A stretch of DNA of 64,000 nt from Bacteroidota bacterium (GTDB taxonomy: Bacteria > Bacteroidota > Bacteroidia > 2-12-FULL-35-15). Of this stretch, positions 17,157-26,572 are shown piece by piece; position 1 is the first letter of the stretch, and every line of letters begins with the position of its first letter. A program made the translations under genes and the position numbers. Under the pieces are notes generated by a model. That model was not told the DNA's origin. It saw only the letters and a list, made by a program, of their open reading frames with translations, and ran no database searches. Location of the stretch: positions 62,001 to 126,000 of the forward strand of contig JADKIU010000003.1 in assembly GCA_016722565.1 (NCBI GenBank), written 5' to 3'.

Positions 17157-18230
17157 TTAACCCACTTTGTACATCCAATTATGAACATCCGGTGATTTAC
17201 CTTTTCGGATATTATCCAATTCGATGGCAACGCGGTTTGAGAAAATTCGTCCTTGTGCTGGAGGAAGGATATAATCTTTCCCTTCAAATCCGATTTGTGC
17301 AATTTGAGCGATGGTAGCTGCAGTTCCTGTACCGAAAGCATCTTCCAAGGTGCCGGCTTTATGAGCATCCAATACTTCATCAATACTAATCTTACGTTCT
17401 TGCACTTTCATTTTCCAATCGCGTGCTAATGTTAAAACGCTATCACGGGTAATACCCGCTAAAATAGTATCACCTAGTGGAGGAGTAATCAATACATCAT
17501 CAATCACAAACATCAAGTTCATTGTTCCGGATTCCTCTAAATAGCGATGATTACGAGCATCGGTCCAAATAATTTGATGATACCCTCTTTGTTGAGCAAG
17601 TTTAGCAGGGAATAAAGAACGACCGTAGTTTCCGGAAGCTTTCACATATCCAACACCACCTTCAACTGCACGAATGTAATTCGTTTCTACCAATACCTTT
17701 ACCGGTTCATTGTAGTATTTCCCGGCTGGAGAAGTGATGATATAAAAACGATAATTATCAGATGGTTTCACACCGATAAATTCATCTGTACCCACAATAA
17801 ACGGACGAATGTATAAAGAAGAACCGTCTGTATCCGGCACCCAGTCTCTGTCCAAATTCACCAACTCCGTTAATCCGGCCATAAATAAATCTTGCGGAAT
17901 AGTAGCCATTGCCATCCGTTCTGCAGAGATATTAATTCGTTTGTGATTATCTAAGGGGCGAAATAAAAATACTTCTCCTTTATCATTTTTATAGGCTTTC
18001 ATTCCTTCAAAAATAGCTTGTCCATAGTGCAACGCAGAAGTTGCCGGACTCATCGGAATAGGACCATATGGTAAAATCTGAGCATCGCTCCATTGCCCAT
18101 TTTTAAAATCGGCATAAAACATATGATCAGAAAATAACTTACCAAAAGTAATGTTGTTATAATCCAATTCTTTAATTCGGAGGTGAGCCGATTTTTGAAC
18201 TTTAATAGGTTGAATGGCTGTTGTTACCAT
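17157..18230 (-). CDS. ilvE: Branched-chain amino acid aminotransferase
   Basis: Class IV PLP aminotransferase exchanging amino groups between glutamate and the keto acids of Leu, Ile and Val. The 357 residues are typical of the longer BCAT type. Marks include YGQAIFEGMKAYK (about 67-79), LYIRPFIVGTDEF, VKASGNYGRSL with the PLP lysine, LEESGTMNLMFV and the GTGTAATIAQI loop. It is monocistronic, ending at a shared terminator. Confidence 0.93.
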   Translation of the reverse strand: MVTTAIQPIKVQKSAHLRIKELDYNNITFGKLFSDHMFYADFKNGQWSDAQILPYGPIPMSPATSALHYGQAIFEGMKAYKNDKGEVFLFRPLDNHKRINISAERMAMATIPQDLFMAGLTELVNLDRDWVPDTDGSSLYIRPFIVGTDEFIGVKPSDNYRFYIITSPAGKYYNEPVKVLVETNYIRAVEGGVGYVKASGNYGRSLFPAKLAQQRGYHQIIWTDARNHRYLEESGTMNLMFVIDDVLITPPLGDTILAGITRDSVLTLARDWKMKVQERKISIDEVLDAHKAGTLEDAFGTGTAATIAQIAQIGFEGKDYILPPAQGRIFSNRVAIELDNIRKGKSPDVHNWMYKVG

Positions 18231-18388
18231 ATAATTTTAGTTTATGTATTTTATAAAAATAAGTATTTAATTTATTTAAACAAATAATCTGAATGTTAAA
18301 TTTAGACGAATGTGGAAAGATGGCAGATAAAAAGGGCAAAAGCCATAAAAAACAGGTTATTCTGGCTTAAAAACAACAAAAAATGGGA

Positions 18389-20464
18389 TTAATAAGCCCC
18401 ATTTCGTTTGCGCATAAACCACTCAATACTTAATAAGGTGAGAATTAAAAAGAAAATCCACTTCAGATGAATCACCTCTTTTAATTTCTTTTCTGAATAA
18501 GAAACGGTTTTAATGTCTTCTCGCGCATTTAATTTAGTTGCCAATTGTTCTAATTGTTGCGGATAAATTAATTCACCATCATGTTTTTTCGCTAAACTAT
18601 ATAACATCTGATGATCGGCAACGGTGTTGGTGAGTTCCACCTGAAGTGCAGTAACGCTAAAAGTTCCACGTTGTTGATAGAGCTTCTCTCCTACTTTCAC
18701 TTTTGCTTCATACTTATATTCACCAACGGGCATCATACCTGCGTTGAGGCGATAGGCATTGGTGGTTTTGCTAAAAGTGTAATTAAATTTTTTATTATCA
18801 GCATTCGTAATCACACAATTTACTTCCGGGTCATTGATGAGTTCATAGCTTTCGTTGTATACCTCAGCTTCCATTTCAACGGCTTCGTTTTCGAAAAAAT
18901 TATTTTTGCTCAACACTTTAAAAAAACTTTTATCCACTTTCACAGATAAATATTGAACGGTTTTAGAAATAAATTCATCAAACAATTGGTGATTCCCATT
19001 TGCAGCAAAATCTTGCAAGCGCCAGCGCCAAATCCCTTCTCCGCTGAACAAGGCACTCTTCACATCACCGGTAGTATTAAATACCATGAGTGGATTTTTG
19101 GTATCCACAATTCCAATGCGTTGATAAAACAAAGGAGTGCTATTGTTGTCGTTTTGAAAGGTTCCAAAAGGACAAACCACTGCAGGAAAATCTTTCACTG
19201 CTTTTTGAAGCCCTTCGCTAATCGTAAACAGTGGAAAATTTTCATCCAACAAGGGTTCTACCTCATTTGTTTTACCTGTTTTTGCTTGCACCGAAAGATT
19301 GTTTCGTAGTTGAGTAGCAGCACCGGAAAAAGCCCAAAAAGGAGTGTTGGAGGCATTGAGTTCAGTAATCAATTTTGTTGCTGCATTGCGAGCACTCGGC
19401 AAAGAATGCAAAATTACCAGATTGTATTTTTTTAAGGGTTTGTCAAAATTATCCAACGTATAACTTTCTACTTCATAATTTTGATTCGATTCAATAGAAC
19501 CTTTAATGGCAGCAATATCAGGATGAGGTGCATCCGATAAAATCACAATTTTTTGTCGCGCATCCAAGACATCAATAAATACATCGCGAGCATTGTTAGC
19601 AAGACTCATCTCTTCAGGCAAGGAAGTCAATCGAACTTTATAATGCTGCAATCCTACTTCTTTTGCTTGCAACAGAACAGGAATTGTAACGGTAAAGGCG
19701 TCAGAATTAAAGTTGACAGACTGTGTAAATAAGGTTGTATTGTTTTTTGAAATGGTGAGTGTTGATGTTTTTCCTTTTAATTGTTTTGCAGTAACCACCA
19801 TTTCCATCGGAAAATCATTTCCGAGATATGCCAAACGGTTGTGTTCAACTTTTGTAAGAATCACATCTTTTTTAACTGTTGTATCGCCTAAGGCAATTGC
19901 ATAGATTGGAATTTTTAATTTATCGGAAGTAAAAACCGGACTCGCACCTTTGTTATACAAGCCATCAGAAGCCAGAATGATGGCGCCTAAATTTCGGTTG
20001 CTGTAACGGGTTTCTATTTCATCAAATAAGGCCGAAATATCGGTTTGCTTTTCATTAAAGGATAAGGAGTCGATAGAAGAAATAGATTTTATTTTATCGG
20101 CAAAAGAGTATAAACGGACATCGTACTTATCACTCAATACATCCACTAATTTCTGTAGATTCTGTTTGTATTCTTGTTTATAAAAACCGGAATCTTTCCC
20201 AACAACAATCGATTCGGAATTGTCCTGAGCAATAATCACTACCGGTTTTTCGGTAGTCCTGTTAACTGTTTTAAGAAGCGGAGATAAGAGAAGAAAACAA
20301 AGTAAGGTGACAACGACAAAACGAAATGCAGCCATCGCTCTTACTAGCCAAATGGAAATCTCATCAAATTTTTTGTCTTTGCGATAAAGAATGAATGCGT
20401 AAGCAACACCGGCAAGGATGCAAAATACTATAAACCAAGATGGGTATTCGAAAACTATGTTCAT
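18389..20464 (-). CDS. Membrane protein with vWA-like domain
   Basis: 691 residues. Two N-terminal membrane spans (about 9-27 and 45-65) precede a von Willebrand A-like domain with a MIDAS-type DNSES (about 80-84) and LASDGLYNKG; a long extracytoplasmic region follows, with a final span (WIFFLILTLLSIEWFM, about 670-685). This layout matches Bacteroidota proteins related to BatA/BatB or annotated as vWA membrane proteins; the true role is unknown. It is alone between ilvE and fabG. Confidence 0.65.
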   Translation of the reverse strand: MNIVFEYPSWFIVFCILAGVAYAFILYRKDKKFDEISIWLVRAMAAFRFVVVTLLCFLLLSPLLKTVNRTTEKPVVIIAQDNSESIVVGKDSGFYKQEYKQNLQKLVDVLSDKYDVRLYSFADKIKSISSIDSLSFNEKQTDISALFDEIETRYSNRNLGAIILASDGLYNKGASPVFTSDKLKIPIYAIALGDTTVKKDVILTKVEHNRLAYLGNDFPMEMVVTAKQLKGKTSTLTISKNNTTLFTQSVNFNSDAFTVTIPVLLQAKEVGLQHYKVRLTSLPEEMSLANNARDVFIDVLDARQKIVILSDAPHPDIAAIKGSIESNQNYEVESYTLDNFDKPLKKYNLVILHSLPSARNAATKLITELNASNTPFWAFSGAATQLRNNLSVQAKTGKTNEVEPLLDENFPLFTISEGLQKAVKDFPAVVCPFGTFQNDNNSTPLFYQRIGIVDTKNPLMVFNTTGDVKSALFSGEGIWRWRLQDFAANGNHQLFDEFISKTVQYLSVKVDKSFFKVLSKNNFFENEAVEMEAEVYNESYELINDPEVNCVITNADNKKFNYTFSKTTNAYRLNAGMMPVGEYKYEAKVKVGEKLYQQRGTFSVTALQVELTNTVADHQMLYSLAKKHDGELIYPQQLEQLATKLNAREDIKTVSYSEKKLKEVIHLKWIFFLILTLLSIEWFMRKRNGAY

Positions 20465-20563
20465 GTTTTTTTACCGCAGAGGTCGCTTAAGAAAAAGGAG
20501 AACCGCAGAGTTTTTTTTCTACGGTTCTTATGATAAACTATTTATTATCCAAAGAGGTTCGAA

Positions 20564-21310
20564 CTAGGTCAACATTCCACCGCAAACATTCAATACCTGC
20601 CCGGTAATGTATGCGCTCATATCAGATGCAAGAAATACGGTCGCATTTGCAACATCATCGGCAGTACCTCCACGTTTCAATGGAATACTGTCTCTCCATC
20701 CTTCCACTACTTTTGGATCCAACGCATCGGTCATTTCTGTTTCTATAAATCCGGGAGCAATGGCATTACTGCGAATGTTACGAGAGCCTAATTCCAATGC
20801 TACTGATTTTGTAAACCCGATAATTCCGGCTTTGGATGCTGCATAATTTGATTGTCCTGCATTTCCTTTCACACCCACCACCGAACTCATATTAATGATG
20901 GAACCTTTGCGTTGTTTCAGCATTGGTTTTTGAACTGCTTTTGTTAAGTTGAATACGGATTTTAAATTGGCATTCATTACTTCATCCCATTGTTGTTCGC
21001 TCATGCGCATCAATAAGGTATCGCGTGTAATTCCGGCATTGTTTACCAATACATCTACGGTTCCAAAATCGGCAACAACACTATTTACTAATTCTTCGGA
21101 TGCTTTAAAATCTGCAGCATCCGAACGGTATCCTTTTGCTTTTATTCCAAATGCTTCTAATTCTTTTGCTAATGCTTCCCCTTTTTCAACAGATGATAAA
21201 TAGGTAAACGCAACGTTTGCCCCTTGTTCTGCAAATTTAAGTGCGATGCCTCTTCCGATTCCGCGAGACGCACCTGTAATTAAAGCAACTTTTCCTTCTA
21301 ATAATTTCAT
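20564..21310 (-). CDS. fabG: 3-oxoacyl-ACP reductase
   Basis: Short-chain dehydrogenase that reduces 3-oxoacyl-ACP with NADPH in fatty-acid elongation. At 248 residues it is full length. TGASRGIGRGIA (about 13-24) binds cofactor; NNAGITRD, a catalytic Ser in INMSSVVG and YAASKAG (Tyr and Lys) complete the active site; the end GQVLNVCGGM is FabG-like. Other SDRs share these motifs, but the C-terminus and internal PGFIETEMT strongly favour FabG. Confidence 0.92.
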   Translation of the reverse strand: MKLLEGKVALITGASRGIGRGIALKFAEQGANVAFTYLSSVEKGEALAKELEAFGIKAKGYRSDAADFKASEELVNSVVADFGTVDVLVNNAGITRDTLLMRMSEQQWDEVMNANLKSVFNLTKAVQKPMLKQRKGSIINMSSVVGVKGNAGQSNYAASKAGIIGFTKSVALELGSRNIRSNAIAPGFIETEMTDALDPKVVEGWRDSIPLKRGGTADDVANATVFLASDMSAYITGQVLNVCGGMLT

Positions 21311-21427
21311 ACTAATTCTATTTCTACGAGTTATGAAACAAAGATAAAAGAAAATTCAAGTCCTTTTTAATAAAAATAACTCACTGGTTTTCAACAACTC
21401 TGATTGATTTTAATAAAATTTAACAAC

Positions 21428-21458
21428 ATTACAAACATTTGTAATAGTATTACTATTA
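21428..21458 (+). promoter_or_regulatory. Two overlapping palindromic operators upstream of tetR-like gene
   Basis: ATTACAAA-CA-TTTGTAAT (21428-21445) and TAATAGTA-T-TACTATTA (21442-21458) are both perfect inverted repeats apart from the central bases. They overlap each other and cover the space between the -33-like TTTG (21438-21441) and the -7 TATCTTTG (21457-21464). This placement is what a repressor that controls its own operon would need. Confidence 0.7.
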
Positions 21459-21464
21459 TCTTTG
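21438..21464 (+). promoter_or_regulatory. Promoter of the tetR-ABC-HlyD-TolC-pur operon
   Basis: TTTG and TATCTTTG are separated by 15 bases, a little short for the family consensus. The predicted start lies about 15-20 bases before the ATG at 21482. Confidence 0.5.
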
Positions 21465-21481
21465 CAATAAATAAAAACAAA

Positions 21482-22162
21482 ATGCTAAACTTGCTATCTA
21501 ACTTTAAAATCACCATCAATCAGAATCTTTACATCAAAGATCCATCTTCCAGTGATTTGGGAAAAAAGATTATCACCAATGCCATTGATATGATTGATGA
21601 AATCGGTTTCGAAACGTTCACGTTCAGAAAACTCGGACAAAAGATTGATTCACCCGAAGCATCGATCTACAGGTATTTTGAAAGTAAAAATCAATTATTG
21701 GTTTACATTACTTCCTGGTATTGGGGTTGGATGGAATACCGCCTGGTACTCGAAACAGCAAACATTCCATCTGCAGAGATGCGATTTGAAAAAAGCATTG
21801 CCTTAATCACATCAACAAAAGATCATAAATTAATCATTGATGGAATCAAAGTGAGCAAGCTGCACCAGATTTTAATTTCAGAATCCTCTAAATCGTATTT
21901 AACCAAGGATGTAGATAAATCAAATAAAGAAGGTGCCTATTTGAACTACAAACAATTTGTTGCGCGTTTGGCGGAAACCATCAAAGAAATTAATCCAAAT
22001 TATAAATATCCGCACATGCTGCTCTCCACCATTATTGAAGGAGCGCATTTACAAGTGTTTTTTGCCGAACATCTGCCACGGTTGACCAACAAACAAAAAT
22101 CGGCTGATTACATCACGAAATTCTATACACAATTAGGTTTACAATCCATCAAAAACAAATAA
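21482..22162 (+). CDS. TetR/AcrR-family repressor of the adjacent exporter
   Basis: 226 residues from the ATG at 21482; a longer frame from 21404 would run through the promoter. An N-terminal helix-turn-helix (IITNAIDMIDEIGFETFTFRKLGQKI ... SIYRYFESKNQLL, about 30-75) is typical of TetR proteins, followed by an all-helical ligand domain. The stop overlaps the start of the ABC gene by one base. Paired palindromes in its promoter make auto-repression, with control of the exporter downstream, the likely job. The inducer is unknown. Confidence 0.85.
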   Translation: MLNLLSNFKITINQNLYIKDPSSSDLGKKIITNAIDMIDEIGFETFTFRKLGQKIDSPEASIYRYFESKNQLLVYITSWYWGWMEYRLVLETANIPSAEMRFEKSIALITSTKDHKLIIDGIKVSKLHQILISESSKSYLTKDVDKSNKEGAYLNYKQFVARLAETIKEINPNYKYPHMLLSTIIEGAHLQVFFAEHLPRLTNKQKSADYITKFYTQLGLQSIKNK

Positions 22163-23817
22163 TGAAAACGCCTTACCAACGATTTTGGTTATTACTGAAG
22201 CCAGATAATAAGGAAATTTATCAGGTATATACCTATGCCTTTTTCAAAGGTGTGATTGCCCTTTCTCTTCCGATTGGTATACAATCCATCATCAATTTGA
22301 TTCAAGGAGGAAGTGTTTCTGCCTCTTGGATGATACTTGTTTTTATCGTAACACTAGGAATTGCAATGGGTGGCTACATGCAATTGATGCAAATGAGAAT
22401 TACAGAAACCATTCAGCAAAAAATATTTACGAGAGCGGCATTCGACTTTACGTACCGAATACCAAAAATTAAATTCGAGGAAATTTATAAGCATTATGCT
22501 CCTGAATTAATGAATCGCTTTTTTGATGTATTGACTTTACAAAAAAGTTTATCTAAAATCATTATTGATTTTTCAACCGCAATATTGCAAATTGTATTTG
22601 GATTAATTTTATTATCCCTCTACCATCCCTTTTTTATTCTTTTCAGTATTCTCTTGGTTATCCTCGTTTATGCCATCATCAAATTAACGAGTAAAAAAGG
22701 TTTAGAAACCAGCTTAGAAGAATCGAAATACAAATACAAAGTGGTATCGTGGTTGGAAGAATTGGCAAGAACAAAAGACTCCTTTAAACTTGCAGGTGTA
22801 ACCAATTTACCGGAAATAAAAACGGATGAACGTGTTACCGGTTATCTTGAATCGAGAGAGAACCATTTTCAGGTGCTCAAAAAGCAATACATCCTTCTTT
22901 TATGCTTCAAGATTATTGTGGCTTTAGGACTTTTAATCGTAGGTGGATTATTGGTTTTAGATCAACAGATGAACATTGGTCAGTTTGTTGCTGCTGAAAT
23001 CATCATCTTATTGGTGATTGATTCTTCCGAAAAAATTATTTTAAGTCTTGAAAACGTCTTTGACATTCTAACATCCTTAGAAAAAATCGGACAAGTAACC
23101 GATTTGGAATTGGATGAACAATCGTTATCGTCTACTTTAAATCACAAAATCACTTCACCCATCCATGTTGAAGTTAAAGACTTAAGCTATACCTATCCGG
23201 GACGAACAAAAACAGTTCTTAAAAACATCAGCTACGATTTTAAACCGAATCAGAGCTATTGTATCACCGGGACAAATGGCTCAGGGAAATCAACACTCAT
23301 CCATTTAATTAGTGGTTTATACCGCGCACAATCCGGAAGCATTTGCATCAATGGGTTTCCAATTGGAAATTATACGATTTCTGAACTTTATAAAGTAATT
23401 GGAAACGGCTTAGCCGAAGAAACCATCTTTGAGGGCACACTCTTTGAAAACATTACACTCGGTAGAGATTTTATAACCATCGAAGATGTGAAATGGGCAA
23501 CAGATAACGTGTTTCTTTCGGAATACATAAAAGAATTACCAAAAGGATTGGACACCCCCATCGAAATCTCTGGACAGAAATTATCGAAAAGCATCATTCA
23601 ACGAATTTTAATTGCCAGAAGCATTGTGAATAAACCGAAACTAATTCTTTTGGAAAATCACCTCGATTCCATTGAAGAAAATGAACGAAAAAAAATCATC
23701 CAATTTTTAACGAACAAACAAAACGATTGGACCTTGATTAGCATTTCAAATGATTCGTATTTACACGAAAAATCTGATGCTGTTATTTGTTTAACTGAAG
23801 GAAAAATTTTGAGCTAA
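22162..23817 (+). CDS. ABC transporter (membrane plus ATPase) with degenerate catalytic motifs
   Basis: 551-residue half-transporter of the type I secretion/exporter class: membrane domain with about five or six spans (30-290) and nucleotide-binding domain (335-551). Walker A GTNGSGKST (370-378) is intact. The signature is LSKSI rather than LSGGQ (474-478), Walker B reads LILLENHLD without the usual Asp-Glu pair, the H-loop histidine is Asn (SISND, near 530), and the Q-loop Gln is not evident. It is co-transcribed with HlyD and TolC genes, so it should be the inner-membrane part of an export machine, but its ATPase chemistry must be unusual or weak. Confidence 0.85.
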   Translation: MKTPYQRFWLLLKPDNKEIYQVYTYAFFKGVIALSLPIGIQSIINLIQGGSVSASWMILVFIVTLGIAMGGYMQLMQMRITETIQQKIFTRAAFDFTYRIPKIKFEEIYKHYAPELMNRFFDVLTLQKSLSKIIIDFSTAILQIVFGLILLSLYHPFFILFSILLVILVYAIIKLTSKKGLETSLEESKYKYKVVSWLEELARTKDSFKLAGVTNLPEIKTDERVTGYLESRENHFQVLKKQYILLLCFKIIVALGLLIVGGLLVLDQQMNIGQFVAAEIIILLVIDSSEKIILSLENVFDILTSLEKIGQVTDLELDEQSLSSTLNHKITSPIHVEVKDLSYTYPGRTKTVLKNISYDFKPNQSYCITGTNGSGKSTLIHLISGLYRAQSGSICINGFPIGNYTISELYKVIGNGLAEETIFEGTLFENITLGRDFITIEDVKWATDNVFLSEYIKELPKGLDTPIEISGQKLSKSIIQRILIARSIVNKPKLILLENHLDSIEENERKKIIQFLTNKQNDWTLISISNDSYLHEKSDAVICLTEGKILS

Positions 23818-23821
23818 CGAT

Positions 23822-25177
23822 ATGCTTAACATCACACATAATACCATAAAAGATAAAAAGGGGTTAGAAAACCTAACCTCCTTCCGCATATTGGCATCCA
23901 GAGTGAACAACAAAAAACTAATCAAAACACTTTATGCCATCGGAATTATTTTACTCATCATCCTTTTTTTACCGTGGACACAAAACATTCGTTCGCATGC
24001 GAAAGTAACTGCCCTTAGACCGGAACAGCGACCGCAGACCATTCATTCCGTTATTGCTGGAAGAATCGAAAAATGGAATGTTCAAGAAGGGCAATTTGTA
24101 AAAAAAGGAGATACCATTTTATTCATCAGTGAAACAAAGGAAGAATATCTCGATCCTAATTTGGTCGCAAATACAGAACAGCAATTAAAATCAAAAGAAT
24201 TTGCCGTGAAGTCGTATATGGAGAAAGTAATTGCCAACGACAACCAGATTGACGCGATGATTAATGCTCGTAAATTAAAATTTGAACAAGCCGAAAACAA
24301 ACTCATTCAAGCAAATTTAAAAGTACAAAGTGATAGCATTGAATTAGTCGCAACACAATTGAACTATAAAATTGCGAAAGAACAGCTCACACGTATGGAA
24401 GAACTTCATAAAGAAGGGTTGAAATCTTTAACTGATCTAGAAACACGCAAACTAAAATTACAGGAAACACAAGCCAAAGTGATTGCGCAGGAAAACAAAT
24501 ACATCACCAGTAAAAATGAAGTCCTCAATTCAAAAATAGAATTGCAAAGCATCAATGCAGATTACCGCGATAAAATTGCAAAGTCGGAATCCGAAAAATA
24601 TTCCACCTTATCCAACATGTATGATGCGGAAGCAACTGTTTCGAAATTGCAAAATCAGTTTATCAATTACAGCATACGCTCTGGGATGTATCACATATTG
24701 GCACCACAAGATGGTTACATCACCAAGGCGATTCAATCCGGTATTGGTGAAACCATAAAGGAAGGTTCGCCCATCATTAGCATCATGCCATCGGAATATG
24801 AGTTGGCCATTGAAATGTATGTGAATCCAATGGATGTTCCTTTATTAGAAAACGGACAAGAAGTACAAATCCAATTTGATGGTTGGCCCTCTGTGGTATT
24901 TTCAGGCTGGCCCGGGATTTCATACGGAACATATGGTGGAAAAATTGTTGCCATCGATAATTTCATCAGTGAAAATGGCAAGTACCGTGTGCTCGTAGCT
25001 CGTGATAAAAACGAACCGGAATGGCCAAAAGAAATTCGATTGGGTGCCGGAGCAAGTTCAATGACCCTATTAAAAAACGTACCGGTATGGTATGAGCTGT
25101 GGCGCCAAATCAATGGCTTCCCGGCAGATTATTACAAAAAAACTGATGCAAAAAAATCAAATGAAACTAAGAAATAA
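23822..25177 (+). CDS. HlyD-family membrane fusion protein
   Basis: Periplasmic adaptor of 451 residues linking the ABC pump to TolC. One membrane span near residues 38-58 (LYAIGIILLIILFLPW), then the first half of a biotinyl-lipoyl domain (VIAGRIEKWNVQEGQFVKKGDTIL), a long helical hairpin (about 110-285), the second lipoyl half (ILAPQDGYITKAIQSGIGETIKEG) and a beta-barrel domain. Starts four bases after the ABC gene; tail overlaps the TolC gene. Confidence 0.92.
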   Translation: MLNITHNTIKDKKGLENLTSFRILASRVNNKKLIKTLYAIGIILLIILFLPWTQNIRSHAKVTALRPEQRPQTIHSVIAGRIEKWNVQEGQFVKKGDTILFISETKEEYLDPNLVANTEQQLKSKEFAVKSYMEKVIANDNQIDAMINARKLKFEQAENKLIQANLKVQSDSIELVATQLNYKIAKEQLTRMEELHKEGLKSLTDLETRKLKLQETQAKVIAQENKYITSKNEVLNSKIELQSINADYRDKIAKSESEKYSTLSNMYDAEATVSKLQNQFINYSIRSGMYHILAPQDGYITKAIQSGIGETIKEGSPIISIMPSEYELAIEMYVNPMDVPLLENGQEVQIQFDGWPSVVFSGWPGISYGTYGGKIVAIDNFISENGKYRVLVARDKNEPEWPKEIRLGAGASSMTLLKNVPVWYELWRQINGFPADYYKKTDAKKSNETKK

Positions 25178-26570
25178 TTTTTTCTTCCTTTTTTTTCTTT
25201 CTGCATTCGTAAACACGTGTATCGGACAGCAGGATACGTTATCGCAATTGGGTTTTACTGATTTTTTAAAACTCGTAAAACAACATCACCCGCTTGTGAA
25301 ACAAGCCAATTTGATAACCAAGTCGGCTGAAGCGAATGTTTTATCCGCAAGAGGAAACTTTGACCCGAAACTTTTTTACGACTTCAATTCAAAATTCTAC
25401 GATTCAAAAAATTATTATGAATTAGGAGAAGGTGGTTTTAAAATTCCTACCTGGTATGGTATTGAAGTAAAAGGAGGATACGAACAAAATAACGGTAGGT
25501 ATTTAAATCCTGAAAACACCACTCCTGAGCAAGGACTCCTTTACACTCAAATTTCAATGCCTTTATTACAAGGATTAATCATTGATGAAAGAAGAGCCAC
25601 CCTAAAGCAAGCAAAGGTATTTCAAGAATTATCCACCTATGATAAAATCAATATCATCAATGAGATTTTATATGGTGCGGGAAAAGTATTTTGGGAATGG
25701 CAAATGGCCTATTCAAATTTACAAGTGCATAAAAATGCAGTGAACCTGAGTCAAACTCGATTTGAAGCCGTTCGCAAAACAGCAATCTTGGGCGACCGTC
25801 CGGCAATAGATACCGTGGAGGCAAACATTCAACTTCAAGATCGACTCCTGCATTTGCAACAAGCAGAGCTGGAGTATCGAACAAAATCTCTCCTCCTCTC
25901 CAATTATTTATGGATGGAAAACAATGTTCCAATCGAGTTAACGGAGAAAACAATTCCAGAAACCACATTGCAACCTGCAACTAACAATGCAATAAATGGG
26001 CATTTATCGAAATTGGACAGCCTGGTTAACAGCCATCCGGCATTAAAAATATATGAATTTAAATTAGAGGAATTGGCGATTGAAAAAAGATTGAAGCAAG
26101 ATAAACTAAAGCCTTCTCTCAATGTAAACTACAATCCTCTGTTTAATGCAGAAAACTTAAACATGGGCTACCAAAACAATTATAAATGGGGCGTAACGGT
26201 AGGCTTTCCAATATTTTTAAGAAAAGAAAGAGGAGCATTGGAGCTCACAAAAATTAAAATTGAGAACACCAAATTGGATGCTGTCAACAAAAGAAATGAG
26301 TTGGTGAACAAAACAAAATCAACCATCAATGAATTTAACATGTCGCAAAAACAAATTGACATATACAGCAAAAACGTAAACAATTATCAGCGATTATGGG
26401 AATCAGAAAAACGATTGTTTGAATCCGGTGAAAGCTCTCTGTTTATGATTAACAGCAGAGAAATAAGCTATATCAATGCACAATTAAAATTAAATGAACT
26501 ATTCAACAAAAACAAGAAAGCAGCATTAGAAGCAGAATATTCATTTGGTTTACTCAATACACTTTATTAA
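25161..26570 (+). CDS. TolC-family outer-membrane efflux protein
   Basis: 469 residues from the ATG at 25161 that opens the signal peptide MKLRNNFFFLFFLSAFVNTCIGQ; ATG at 25146 is possible. It overlaps the hlyD-like gene by 17 bases. The protein shows two long helical repeats typical of TolC (LVKQHHPLVKQANLITKSAEANVLSA-type and LTKIKIENTKLDAVNKRNELVNKTKS-type stretches). It forms the outer-membrane exit duct of the TetR-controlled export system. Confidence 0.88.
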   Translation: MKLRNNFFFLFFLSAFVNTCIGQQDTLSQLGFTDFLKLVKQHHPLVKQANLITKSAEANVLSARGNFDPKLFYDFNSKFYDSKNYYELGEGGFKIPTWYGIEVKGGYEQNNGRYLNPENTTPEQGLLYTQISMPLLQGLIIDERRATLKQAKVFQELSTYDKINIINEILYGAGKVFWEWQMAYSNLQVHKNAVNLSQTRFEAVRKTAILGDRPAIDTVEANIQLQDRLLHLQQAELEYRTKSLLLSNYLWMENNVPIELTEKTIPETTLQPATNNAINGHLSKLDSLVNSHPALKIYEFKLEELAIEKRLKQDKLKPSLNVNYNPLFNAENLNMGYQNNYKWGVTVGFPIFLRKERGALELTKIKIENTKLDAVNKRNELVNKTKSTINEFNMSQKQIDIYSKNVNNYQRLWESEKRLFESGESSLFMINSREISYINAQLKLNELFNKNKKAALEAEYSFGLLNTLY

Positions 26571-26572
26571 TT

